From assembly GCA_963556695.1 (NCBI GenBank), contig CAUWAG010000003.1, forward strand, positions 7,068,001 through 7,132,000: a stretch of 64,000 nt of DNA, in the 5' to 3' direction. The translations under genes and the position numbers were made by a program. This DNA comes from Anthostomella pinea (lineage: Eukaryota; Ascomycota; Sordariomycetes; Xylariales; Xylariaceae). The notes below the pieces were generated by a model, which searched no databases, was not told where the DNA came from, and saw only the letters and a program-made list of their open reading frames with translations. Below, piece after piece: positions 1 to 10,962 of this stretch (position 1 is the stretch's first letter; each line of letters starts with the position of its first letter).

Positions 1-1592
1 TCGGGTGGAGTCCCATTGAGCCTATCTACCACTGACGTGTTGTCCAGGCAGACATATAGCTGTTTTCCGTGTCCAATTGCCCTGGCTGCTGCAAGACCTT
101 AGAGAGCACCATGGACTTCAGCATCTATTATTTCTGCTTGTAGAAGTCTGCCCCTTCCCTGGTATACTTCTTGTGTAGTGCCGCCTTTCCTGATGGTATA
201 ACCCCATCCAGTGCGGATTGTGCCTTGGTCATCCAACTGTGATCCATCTGAGTAGATGACAAGGTCAGTGTTCACGTTTCTCTCTTGTAACCATTGCTTG
301 AAGAGCTCTGTTTCTTTGTCTTTGTCTTTGTGGATTGGGCGCTTCTTCCATGATGGCCTGGTAAGTATTGGTCTCTGGAAGTCAGGGACTAGCTGGAAGC
401 TCCTTTGTAGCCTTGTTGGATCCTTGCGAGCTTGTATTTGGAGCCTGCCAACCAGAGGGTGTCTCTGATCTATTCGTCCTAGTCGGAGGCCGTGACGTCG
501 TCTTATTGACTCTGCAAGAACTCCTGCTGGGGGAATCTGCGATTCAAAGTGTAAGATATGTCCAGGGTGTGTTTTCCAGACTGGCAAGATAGCCCTGATC
601 GCCGTTCGTAGTACGGCATCTATTGTTCCAAGAAGCCCCTTAATACGACATGCTGATGTCTCACCTAAGCTCCCAGCTTTCTCGATTCCTGGGTACCAGG
701 CCTCCAGGCCATGTGTGAGAATAGGAATAACACAAGCTTTCACAGCCCTCTTGGTTGACTTTACTGGAAGTCCTTTGACTGTGTTGCATAGTCCTCGAAG
801 GTGATTTGCTACCCTACTAGCTTTCTTGGCCCAGTGAGAAACATGGTCTTTGAAGTTTAGTTTCCTATCCAGAAGGACACCTAGCCATCGCATGGAATGC
901 TTAGCTGTTTTGTTCATTGTTCTGTGGCAAATTGGGGGATTGTCTGAGTTCTTTTTTTGTGAGAAGTGCATGATCTCGGTTTTGTCAGGATCAAATTCAA
1001 TAGCATTGTTATATCCCCATTGGTTGAGCAAATGAAGGTTTTCAGAAGCCTCTGTAGCTGTTTTTTTAAGGTTCTTTCCAATACAGAGTGTTGCTAGGTC
1101 ATCTGCATATCCAAAGCGTCTTCTTTTCATGCCAAGTCGGGCACAGATTGGCTCTGTATACAGCATGTAGAGGATTGGAGAGACTGGTGAGCCTTGTGGG
1201 AGCCCACAAGTGAGAGCTTTTATATCGGTCACAGTACCTTCAAACCGAACTCTTGCGGACCGCTCGGACATGAACGACTGGACCCATCTTATGAGAAAGC
1301 CTGGCCAGCCCTGTTCTCTCATGCGAACCACCAGCCGTCCCATTAGGGCAGCATCAAAGGCCCCTTTCACATCTGATGTGACTACCGTTGCAACGAGGCC
1401 TTGGTCAAGGGCCTGCTCAATATCGTGTATGAGTGCAGCTACCAGGTCAGTGGCAGAGCGCTTTGGTAGAGCTCCAAAATGTTGTGGGGCTAGAATTCCA
1501 AGTTTGACAACAAACCAGGTAATTCTTTTCGCAATGAGTCGTTCTAGGCCCTTGCCAAGACATGACAGTAGCGATATTGGTCTGTAGGCCCT
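1..1592 (-). mobile_element. Tad1-like non-LTR retrotransposon (LINE), 5'-truncated copy
   Basis: A frame of about 500 codons runs from about 1592 down to a stop at 99-101. It holds a reverse transcriptase with the fingers/palm motif AYRPISLLSCLGKG, the GLPQGSP motif and the catalytic FGYADD box, then the start of an RNase H domain (LVIYSDGSQLDDQG). The same protein is encoded by the plus-strand LINE at 57-62.5 kb with roughly 90% identity by eye. The two copies stop matching at about 1592, in the middle of the reverse transcriptase, so this copy lacks ORF1, the endonuclease and the start of the RT, as expected from incomplete reverse transcription. The TAA at 99-101 stands where the other copy has CAA, a C-to-T change. 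Its 3' end lies outside the window. Both copies are probably inactive. Confidence 0.9.
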
Positions 1593-1614
1593 GTATTCTA
1601 TCAGCAAATTACAG

Positions 1615-2025
1615 CTAGGACTTTGACCGCTTCGACTCACTATAATCAAACACAACTTCCCACTTCCCGTTCTTGAGTTTCTTGCGTCTACCATCGGGGC
1701 CCTCCTCCGCTTTCTCCCTGAGATCGTTCCACAGGTCGGAATCGGAGCCGCGGAGTGCGGGTTCTTCGTCGTCTTCGTCGTCTGCGTCGTCGAAGATGCG
1801 CTTTATGAAGAGCACTATGCCCTTGTTCTCTCCGCACGGCTCGCCGCGGCCCATGTCCTCGAACCGGCTCACGCCGCCGACGGAGCGGATCTCGCCAAGC
1901 TCTTCATATTCGGCATCTCGTTGGAGATTGTCGACGATGAGTCTGCAATAGACTGCCATCTCGTGCGCGCGGCGCCTGGCTCCCGGCGACAGGGAGCTGC
2001 TTTGCTCAGAGGGGATGTCTGTCAT
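1615..2025 (-). CDS. Small acidic hypothetical protein next to the LINE junction
   Basis: An open frame of 136 codons starts at MTDIPSEQSSS; an upstream in-frame ATG at 2115 would add 30 residues. The N-terminal half looks folded (ARRRAHEMAVYCRLIVDNLQ). The middle is strongly acidic (DDADDEDDEE), and the end is basic and Trp-containing (GKWEVVFDYSESKRSKS). I do not recognise a family. The stop lies about 20 bp from the point where LINE homology begins, so the LINE landed at or just past its 3' end and may have replaced the original C-terminus or 3' UTR. The residue pattern (even composition, no low-complexity codon bias typical of shadow frames) suggests a real gene, but no intron or homology supports it. 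Confidence 0.5.
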   Translation of the reverse strand: MTDIPSEQSSSLSPGARRRAHEMAVYCRLIVDNLQRDAEYEELGEIRSVGGVSRFEDMGRGEPCGENKGIVLFIKRIFDDADDEDDEEPALRGSDSDLWNDLREKAEEGPDGRRKKLKNGKWEVVFDYSESKRSKS

Positions 2026-2874
2026 GTTGGATCGGAGGCGGGTGTGTATCTTCTGCGGATGTTGATAGGCGTCTCGATTGGATGTGGTGATCTTGTGCTC
2101 TTGACTGTGGTCCAACAGGATTTATCTGGCAGGAGAACCGGCCAGGTTGCCAGGATTATATGCATCTCAGAAGACTCTGCTTTGGAGCCAAAGGATGGAT
2201 TGACTCTCGATCGTCTCATCTGCGACCAGAGTCGTTTAGTCACCGAATATTCGCTGCTATCAATACGGTAGTAACTTTTGGGAGAGTCTTTGTCTTCAAG
2301 GAATCACATAGGATGGCTCCGCAAGCGCAGGTGACTCAGGGGCCGAGCACAGGTGATCAAGGACTCGAATCATCCATGATTGTCCAGTAAATTGGGACAT
2401 GAAGGCATCATATGGTTTCAATGGTCACGATTAGTGGGCAAGACTCCTCCCTGTCACGGGGTCATCATTGTGGGATGAATGGTTAACCTTACTTTGCGGG
2501 CCTTGTGACTACATCTAAAGTGCCGACCGTGGTCTCGTTTTCCTGTTTGACAGTAGATAGTCTGATGTTAGCAAACCACAGAGGGCAGTGACCGCTGATT
2601 CAGAGGCCTTCTAATCATCAGAAGTAATTGTTCTCGAGCTATTACTGCCTACTGAGATTCAGTCTGGACTATTATTACACTCATTCCTCAAAGCAACGGA
2701 CCAGCTCTCGCAAGCAGCTCAGCAAGCCACATGAAGACAATCTCAGTGTAGCGCTACATGACCTTGATAACTGAGCAAAGAAATTCTGCGTGCACTCATT
2801 CCATGGTAAATGACACGGAAGTCGAAGGTGTGCTCCTGAGCCTGTTCAGTACACCAGCCCGCACGTTCGGGGTC
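2026..2874. other. Intergenic, no gene seen
   Basis: Short frames on both strands lack recognisable domains or consistent splice signals. The stretch separates two minus-strand genes and probably holds the promoter of the small acidic gene and the 3' UTR of the large disordered protein. Confidence 0.5.
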
Positions 2875-5800
2875 TCAAGGTGTTCCGATCTTTTGCAGAG
2901 CCTCTCTAGCCTCCCGTATGGCCTTCTCGATATCCTTGTTCCCCTTCTGCCACTGTGTAAGCTCTTTGGTACGTTTTTGCGATAATACCTCACTCCGGAG
3001 ATCTGCTGCATCTCTTGCTGCTTCGTTATAGATGGTTTCAAGGTTTCGCATGTCCTTGTCAAAGGCAAGCCCTAGTGCGAGACCTTCTTTCTCATGTCGC
3101 TGAGCGAGATCTTCCGTCAGTTTCTCGCCATATATCTCGTAGTCATGAACGATACGCGAGATATCGTTCTCTTTTGTACCAAGGTCTCGAATGACCGCCT
3201 GCTTATGATCAGCCAGGTGCCGCAAATACATAACAGGATGCAACGCGTGCTTGACTTACCGTGTTTACCTTGCGAAGAGAGGCAGCTAGTCTATCGTACG
3301 CAGCGGCCGTCAGCTGCTCCCACACAACAGCTTGCGAGGGGCGGCTTTCACCCCTCTGCAAAGACAATTCCTCCGGGTAATCCTGTGGAGTGATATGGCG
3401 GACATCGTGTGTTGTACCAAAGCCTTGTGAGATTCTCTGAGCAAAAGCCACTGACTTTGGATGGAATTCCGGCTCTGCACGGGACCGGCCCTCTGGGTGA
3501 AACTCGTTGCGCCTTGCATTCTGCACTAATCTTGTTTCATTCTGTGCCCGATCGTTCGAAACGAAAGGATTGGCACTGAGCTCTTCGATGTTCTTTAGGA
3601 TTGCTGGCCTGGAAGTCTCCACGGTTGGGTGATTTGGTCGCTCCGCTTGTACGGCGTCAGATCGGGGGGGAAAACGCAGGCGTGAGCTCAAATCGAGCTT
3701 CTTTGTGTTGTAATGGCTTTCAGGTCGCGATGGCGAGCTAGGTAAGTTATTGCGCAGAGTCTGGCTCACTTCTCGAAGGGCGGTCCGGTCATGTGTGATT
3801 CGTGCGGGTGACGCGACCGTGGAAATAGCCTGAGCTGCGTCCTCATATACGACGAAATCCTTCGACCCTTTGTTGAACTCTCCCAACTTCCATTCTCCCT
3901 CCATGACCTTGTTCGGAGATTCCTCATCAACATCATTCCCACTGAACCGCTTCTTGGAACTTGGTTCAGGGCGGTCATACGTCTCCATTCTCTCGGGATG
4001 CGATTGGTCTGCCGAGGTATCCGAAACTTCTGGCTGCTGGATACCATCGTTGTGGGACGGAGCCGACTTTCTGGAGTGAGCTGGATCTCCGGTGGTAAGA
4101 GTTGCTTTGCCACTAATAGCGCGGCCCGCAACAGCTAACTTGGCAGTCTGAGAAGCCTGCACAAGTTCGGGGATTGAACCTGTTGGAAACGGCATAGGAC
4201 TCTCTTCCTCCACGGCAGCAAGCTCCGAGTCAGCATCCGAGGAGATCGTAATTGGCGATCTAGTTCTCTTTGGTGCCGCCTTGGGAGGCTTCAACGAGGA
4301 AGTTTCTGGTCGTACCTCACTGTTATTCGTTGGAACTTTCGTGCTCGACTTGCCAGCCTCCGCTGTTCCCAGGGCGTCAGGTTCACCAGCCTTGTGTTCC
4401 TTCAACCCGTTTGCCGGGAGGCTTGTGTCTGGCTTTGCGAGTCTACTCGGCTGGGTAGCCGACTTTTGCTGTCGAAGAGCGGTCCTGCTGCTTGCGGACG
4501 CTTGAGTCTCAGGAGGTCCAAAAGGCTTAGCGGCCCGTCTTTGGTTTCTTGGGTGTGTTCCGTACTGAATCGGGCTACTTCTCTTCTTCGGACTAGATCT
4601 CGTCGGCTGGTTAGGTACAGTAAGGAGCATCCTGGTGATGGAATCGTTGGCTGGCTGCGCCTTGGACTTTCCCTTGCTGGTTGTGGTGGTCCCAGCATGC
4701 TGTCCATCTTTCACAGGCGAGGTGGGTAGATCCCAAAAATCATCGACCTCTTCTGAGACCAGAAAGTTCTGCTGGTCCCCATCTGCCGCAGTCTCGTTCT
4801 CCGGACCGTGTTCAGATGCTGGCCCTGCCGTTGCGAGTTCGCGTTGTGACTTGGCGATCTTTGTGGTAACGGTGGCGGCTGCGTGAGAGGTGTTCCCATC
4901 CTTACCGCCAATCTTTTGTCTCTTAGCTTTGGGCTGTGGCTGTCCGGAGATTGTATGCTTGTTTCGAACGGTAGTTGGGTTAGCTCGAGATGGTCGTTGA
5001 GCTATTTGGTCATTCGGCGAAGAAATCAGTTCCTCTTGTTTAGCCGATTCGTTTGCTGTCGTATCCGGAGAAGTCTGAGCGGGTTTCTCCATGTGCAACT
5101 TTTGAGAACCCCGCAGTGTCTGATTATCGTCCAATCTATCAAAGAATGGCTTCTTTGCCACTCTTGTGGTAGAGGTCTTTGGCTTTACCTGATCTCGATT
5201 TTGGATGGGCTGACTGTTCGGGATGATCTCCGGCGCCTCTTGACCTTCGTCTTCATCAACATCTCGAGGCTGTTGACGTGTCGAAGTCCCCACGGACGGT
5301 ATACTCCGTAGTTTTCTCGCCACAGCGGTGTTTGCCTTCCCCTGTTTGATGCGTGCTGCACTCGCAGAAGTGGCTGCGACCGCTCCTGTGAGACCTCTTC
5401 TTGCCGGGCCCTTACCCAAAGAAGCCTTTGCCGAAATCGCTGGCTTGAGCTTCGAGGGGCCACTGCTTCTCCCTTGCCCTTTCTTCTTGCCCTTGCGGCC
5501 AATTAGTTCTTCTACATATGACTGATCCGACCCTTTTTCATCAGCGCTGGCCAACTCAAAATCGTCGTCACCATCCTCATCATCTTGGGTGATTGGGGGT
5601 TCCACAACATTGTCGCCATCCGAGGCAGGGTCTTGAGGTGCCATGATAGTGGGTTCAACCAGCGAAGCTACAGTGTTCGCGGGATCCGATGCGTCAGAAG
5701 GGGTTGAATTGGGTCCATCCATGGTCATCGAATTGGCACGCTGCTTTCCCTTTGACTGAGAAGGTTGCGGGGGAGGGGAAGAAGCGAACCATTGTGTTAC

Positions 5801-6118
5801 TGCGTGATACTCTTGGCCCTCTGGCACTGGCATGGTGTCTGGCTCATTATCGGTTTCGGAGCGTGACTTGTTGCTGGTTGAGTAGTATTGTTGACCGTGA
5901 ACATGACGGGAACTGCGCTCCTCTGGCAGTCTGATACCAGACCGAGGGAGGCTATCAGAGCTGATAGGATCGTTTCGCAACTCAGAACTTCGGCTGCTCC
6001 GTACATTCGGCGTCTGAGCTTCCCGGTCCGAGCCAACGGTGGAGCGCTCCGAACCTGGGTTGCTTTGGGAGAAGTGTAACCCACCGATGGTCTGACTCAG
6101 AGGCGCCATACTCAACAT
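2875..6118 (-). CDS. Large, mostly disordered probable nuclear protein of unknown function
   Basis: Two exons, complement(join(2875..3201,3260..6118)), give about 1061 residues. The 58-bp intron has GTAAGT and ATAAG ends and phase 0. Start is at 6118 or the next in-frame ATG (MAPLSQTIGG), nine bases downstream. The first ~950 residues are rich in Ser, Pro, Lys and Glu with many KR-type basic patches that could be nuclear localisation signals, and an acidic stretch (DDEDGDDDFELA). The C-terminal ~150 residues, which include all of exon 2, are predicted helical and coiled-coil-like (DIEKAIREAREALQKIG). A conserved-looking spot is EGEWKLGEFNKGSKDFVVYED. I do not recognise a family; a chromatin, DNA-repair or meiotic scaffold role would be inference from composition only. 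Confidence 0.75.
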
Positions 6119-7524
6119 GTCTGATACTGTCCGCCATTAGCGTACCGCTGCCACGGAGGTGCATGTGCCATAGTGGAGGAGTGGCGGTTCCGGATCGTGG
6201 TTGTGGAGATACTCACAGTTGAGCAACAACGACAGAGTGGTGTGGGGTTCTCATCCGAGAGCCAAAGGGATATGGGCTCAGTACAGGCTGAGGTCGGACT
6301 TGACAGGAGATAGCTGCGCTTCCACAAAGGCGTCGGGTAGTTGCAGATGCTATTAGGCTTGCTGACTGGAGCGTTGAGACACGCGGAATAATCACAGTAC
6401 CCGGAGGTGAAGTGGTACAAATTGAGTTGAGCAGCGTGGCAACAACCTCGGGATCATCAAGGGTCTGTACAACTTCGAGAGAGGAGCTGGCAATGAATTG
6501 ATGGAGAACACGCCAATGTCTGAGGCGAAAGTGTAGGTCGCTAAGGTAGTTGACGGGAGTGGCGACCCGCGCCAGTTCTCAGTGCAGGCAGATGCCGGCA
6601 GAGTAGACGAAGTTCACAGCACGACCACTGTGGTTGGGGCTGACGCAGGATGCCGTGAAGGGCTGGGAGAGGCTCGCTGGTGTGTTGGCTCCTAGACCTC
6701 TGTGGTTGACACGATTTGAGGAAGGCACGTTGGGTGGGTAGTTGGTCGCGCATTTGCCTGGCGTTCCTTCCCCCTTTCCCCCCTTGCCCCCTTCTCCCCG
6801 GTCCTTCCACCACACTGACACTGATCATTATAATCATTGATGCAATGGGGCTGCGATGATGATGATGCGAATGATGGAATGTACCTACTATGTACCTACT
6901 TTAGGTTTCACCTTCGTGACTGATTCGGCTGAAGCTACAGTAGACATCACTGCCAACCTACACTGCCCCCTTTTCATACAGCTTACAGGGTTGATATTGA
7001 AACCAGCGCAGCAGTACTCCAAGTTGTAGCGATGCTTGCAGATGTACTATCTATCAACCATCGCACCAGTACACCACCTCACATTCAAAAGGTCGGCCCA
7101 ACCAGTGCAGTTGAATACGACCGAATGGTGATATTGCCCAAGACGTTCGTAGTTATCAACCATTCCTTCAGGGAGGCACAAGACCGAAGCCACAGCTGAC
7201 GTTGTCTCACCCGACCTTATTGCAGTGGTCGGCCGTGACACGGACGAACTCATACGATCACAGCTGGACTAATCCAAAGAACACAACGGTGCGCAAAGGC
7301 ATGATCACCGCATATTGAATAAGGCGTAGGTAAGCCGGCAAAGTGCCGGTCGGTCTCTGAGGCCGTAGCTGACTTGGATTCAAGTCAAGCTAGAATGACG
7401 ATAATCGCCAACATACGTAGATACAAATCCACGGCTGCCCTTGTCCCAGATCCGCCAGAAGGTTGCCGTCCAGCCAACGCCGTGTCAAATGTTTTTCTCC
7501 ATCCATTGTCGTAATGTCAAAGAT
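6119..7524. other. Intergenic between two minus-strand genes
   Basis: About 1.4 kb upstream of the large disordered protein and downstream of RPL11. It has a pyrimidine-rich tract near 6770-6800 (plus strand) and many short frames without domain content. No RNA gene or repeat recognised. Confidence 0.5.
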
Positions 7525-8167
7525 TTATCGGACGATGCCATCGAAGCGCTGCTTGAACCATTTGACGGTCTCGCCACGGTCGATGCGATGTTGAGCGCCA
7601 ATTCTGCTCTTGCATCGTCGGCGGCGCGAGACACGCTCACCGGGTCGGGTCATGCAGCAATAGAAGTCCATGCCGTAGATACCAATCGCGGGGTCGTACT
7701 TGATGCCGAGATCGATGTGTTCGCTGATGCCGAAGCCAAAGTTGCCAGTCTCGCTGAAGTTGCGCTTGCGCAGCTCGTATTCCTTGACCTTGAGGCCACG
7801 CTCCAGAATCTCCTCGGCCTTGGGGCCACGGACGGTGACGTGTACGGCAATCTTTTCGTTACGTCGGATACCGAAGGTTCGGACAGTGTATCGGGCCTTG
7901 CCTGTTGGTGCAAAGAGGTTAGAACCGCTGGATTGCGGCGAGGAGATGGCGAGATGGTGGACATACTGTAGACAGGAGTCTGACCGCTCAGCTGCTCCAA
8001 CACCTTGGCGGCACGGGTCAATCTGTCGCCAGATTCACCAACCGAGATGTTCAGGACGAGCTTCTGGATGCGGAGCTCCCGCATGGGGTTCTGGGCCTTC
8101 TCCGACTGCAGAAATCAATAGTTAGCAACATGTAGCGTTGGCCAAGAAGAATGACTCTGCATACCAT
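7525..8167 (-). CDS. rpl11: 60S ribosomal protein L11 (uL5)
   Basis: Three exons, complement(join(7525..7901,7967..8105,8165..8167)), encode 172 residues, matching the ~174-residue eukaryotic uL5. Exon 1 is only the ATG, followed by GTATGC; exon 2 starts [20 protein letters not shown]; exon 3 restores [19 protein letters not shown] after a phase-1 junction. The protein ends [18 protein letters not shown], the usual C-terminus. It binds 5S rRNA in the central protuberance of the large subunit. A start codon isolated on its own exon is common in fungal ribosomal protein genes. It is divergent from the SmB gene 0.5 kb away, so the two may share a promoter region. Confidence 0.97.
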
Positions 8168-8663
8168 GTTGACTGTGGATTTAGTAGTGATGGCGGAGGG
8201 TGAGTGTGCGTGAGGTCGAATGGCTGCTGGCTTGCGATTTCGCCAAAGAAGAATGAAGCTGGGAGGATGATAATTTAGAGCCGACCATCAATTTCGCAAA
8301 GGGTTTCCTGCCCTACTGCACCAGCTGTGGCTGATGTGGGGTATGTTGTGGCTGATTTTGCCGAGAACCAGACTTTGGTGGGGTTCGAGAGTCTTCTGAG
8401 GCTGAACCTTAGCAACAGCCGTGCTTTCTGTGGGACTTCTATCGGTCCCGTCTTTGAGCTGGACTGCGCTTCAGCCTTGGCCCTCCAGATCCTTACGACG
8501 CTGCCTCGCCCGATTTTCGTCTCTCCGCATATCCATACCAAAATCGCGATCTGAAGCTCCCACCCAGCAAGCAGATTCGTTGAAGTCATCGCGACTTCAT
8601 ATCTTCGCAAGGTCAATTTTTTGCACATATTGAGAAGCTCCACCGGAGCACCTCGCCGCAAAT
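8168..8663. promoter_or_regulatory. Shared divergent promoter region of RPL11 and SmB
   Basis: The 496 bp between the two oppositely oriented start codons must hold both promoters. No TATA box or known binding site stands out. That it is a bidirectional promoter is inference from arrangement. Confidence 0.4.
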
Positions 8664-9614
8664 ATGTCGAACAAGCAAGGCAAAATGGTGAGTACCATCC
8701 CCAGACCGCTTCATAGCTTCGGCGTTGACATTACAGGCTGACTCAACGGGTGCTTCTAGGCCGGTTACGTACGTACATTTCCTCGTGTGCTCTTGTCGCG
8801 CGCATTGTTCGTCACGCGTGACTATTGCCCTCACGTTCGCTGACGGTGTATTAGATCAACTACCGCATGCGAGTTACGTTGCTGGACGGCCGCCAGATGA
8901 CGGGACAACTTCTTGCGTTCGACAAGGTACGCTGCAAAAATTGTCGCGTGGACGCATAGAAAAATGCTAATAGATTTTACAGCACATGAATCTCGTCCTA
9001 GCCGATACCGAAGAATTCCGACGCGTCAAGCGAAAGCAAACGAAGCCTGCTGCCCCTGGCGCATCAAGTTCATCCGCATCCCAGACAGTCGAGACGGAAG
9101 AGAAACGTACGCTAGGCCTGACTATCCTGCGTGGAGCTCATATTGTTTCCCTATCCGTCGAATCTGCACCGCCGGCCGACCCTAGCACACGGCTTGGGAA
9201 GAGTACCCCTGGTGGTCTTCCAACTGGCTTAACATCTGGTCCGGGAGTGTCTCGCCCCGCTGGACGTGGTGCGGCGCCGTCATCCCTTGCTGTGAGTACA
9301 TATTACTATACTTCAAGTATCGCTATATACTGACTGTTCCTAGGGTCCAGCTGCTGGTGTTGGAAGTGGTGCTCCCCCACCATTCCCTCAGTTCGGTGGT
9401 GCTCCTGGTTTCGGACCTGGCATAGGTGGCCGTAAGTTTCAATCCGAGGATCCTCGAACGTATAATTGAACTAACACGACTGCCAGCTCCTGCCCCTGGG
9501 TTTCCTCCTGGTGGCTTTGCGCCGCCGGGTTTCCCTCAGAACGCGCAGTTCCCGCCTCCTGGCTTCAACCCTGGTGGTGGACCTCCGGGATTCAACCCTC
9601 CGCCGCGGAGATAG
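8664..9614 (+). CDS. smb1: Small nuclear ribonucleoprotein SmB
   Basis: Six exons, join(8664..8687,8760..8768,8855..8926,8983..9291,9344..9431,9487..9614), encode 209 residues. The Sm fold is clear: Sm1 motif INYRMRVTLLDGRQMTGQLL, then AFDKHMNLVLADTEEFRRVK, and Sm2 motif LGLTILRGAHIVSLSVE. The C-terminus is the Pro/Gly-rich tail typical of SmB/B' (PPPGFNPGGGPPGFNPPPRR). It is a core protein of the U1, U2, U4 and U5 snRNPs. The second exon is only nine bases (GCCGGTTAC, Ala-Gly-Tyr) between TTCTAG and GTACGT; including it keeps frame and gives KMAGYINYRMRV, which fits the family better than skipping it. Confidence 0.93.
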
Positions 9615-10130
9615 CTGGCACAGGAGGAGGCATCAGATTGCGACGATGAAGGATGGAGTAAGGATGAGCTAAATACCTGCAGTTGGCGTTTGGGAAGACA
9701 GAACTGGACCGTGAATAGCACCAAAATGGGGGTGTATCCACGTTCGTACTCTACGAAAGACCATATCGTGGTATGATACGGCGGCAGCAATTGACCATAG
9801 GAAGACATGTGGTAGGTACTAAGAGCACGTCTAAACGTACTGGTGGTACTAGTTCTTGTTTCAATGCCCGTGAATATCCGATGTTCTGAGTGCCACGAGC
9901 GAGTTCCGGCCAGCTGACAGCAGGTGGCTGGTGATTTTGTTCAACGACACTGCGCTTTCGGACCCAACGAAATCGGACCCGCCAAACCTGTATCCGCCCC
10001 ATTGGAAATTTTACTACGACCTGGCAATTCCGCATCATCCCGAGACCATCTTCTTTCCATACTGGCGCAACAACCATCCTCACGAACGCAATTACGAGCC
10101 ATCCCTTTTCGCAAACCAAGACCCCTTAAG
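9615..10130. other. Intergenic: SmB 3' end and MPC1 promoter
   Basis: Just over 500 bp between two plus-strand genes. Short frames only; nothing recognised. Confidence 0.5.
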
Positions 10131-10962
10131 ATGGCCGCCTTCGTCAAAGCGATCAACGCCAAGATTCGGTCGAATCCGACCGTGAGCTACTTCTGCTCGA
10201 CGCGTACGTGAACCCTCAGCCCTTCCTTCCGATCTGCGGACCTCCCCCGTTATATCCGATATCATCCACCATGAGTTGAGATGCGCCTGGCCAGGCAGAA
10301 CCAGAAGCCAACATGACATACACGGCTGTGTTGGGTAGTTCCAGCACATCAGGCGACCTGCCATGTTATACATAGCAGTTGCCTGCTCTCACGCTACCGT
10401 GGTCCGGTTTGATGGCGCATCGCGAGGCCGAAGCTTGCAGCCGCCCGTCTGAGCTGAAATGCTGGGAGCTTTAGCTGACGTTCACGCTCGCAGACTTCTG
10501 GGGCCCGGCTTCGAACTTTGGCATTCCAGTTGCGGCCGTCATGGATGCGCAAAAGTCTCCCGAATTGTGAGTCCTCACCGTCTCCCCGGCCATCCCCGAT
10601 AGCTACACAAGAACCAATTGTCTGCCATTGGGCGGCCTTGCTTACCTCACACGGCCCTTCACCGCTTCAGTAAACTGACGTGGCCTTGCGACTCTAGGAT
10701 TTCGGGACAGATGACTCTCGCCCTTTGCATATACTCTGCGACGTTCATGCGATACTCCATGGCCGTGACGCCGGCAAACTACCTTCTCTTCGCGTGCCAC
10801 TTCATCAACGAGGGTTCCCAGTTGACACAAGGATACCGGTATCTGCAATGGCACAAGTGGGGCGGTAAGGAGAAGGCTGCTGGTGTTCAAGGAACTCTCG
10901 AGACCGCCAAGGAGAAGGCCGTCGCGGCAGGTGACAAAGTGAAGGAGGCAGTCACGAAATAA
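10131..10962 (+). CDS. mpc1: Mitochondrial pyruvate carrier subunit 1
   Basis: Three exons, join(10131..10203,10494..10566,10698..10962), encode 136 residues (yeast Mpc1 is 130). The core [20 protein letters not shown] and the second conserved block [20 protein letters not shown], ending [18 protein letters not shown], are typical of MPC1. The protein is a subunit of the inner-membrane heterodimer that imports pyruvate into the mitochondrial matrix. Splice sites are canonical (GTACGT/GCAG, GTGAGT/CTAG). Intron 1 is 290 bp, long for this window. The C-terminal extension ([18 protein letters not shown]) is a fungal lysine-rich tail. The next recognisable plus-strand gene is pyruvate carboxylase, 4 kb on, which uses the same substrate. 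Confidence 0.95.
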
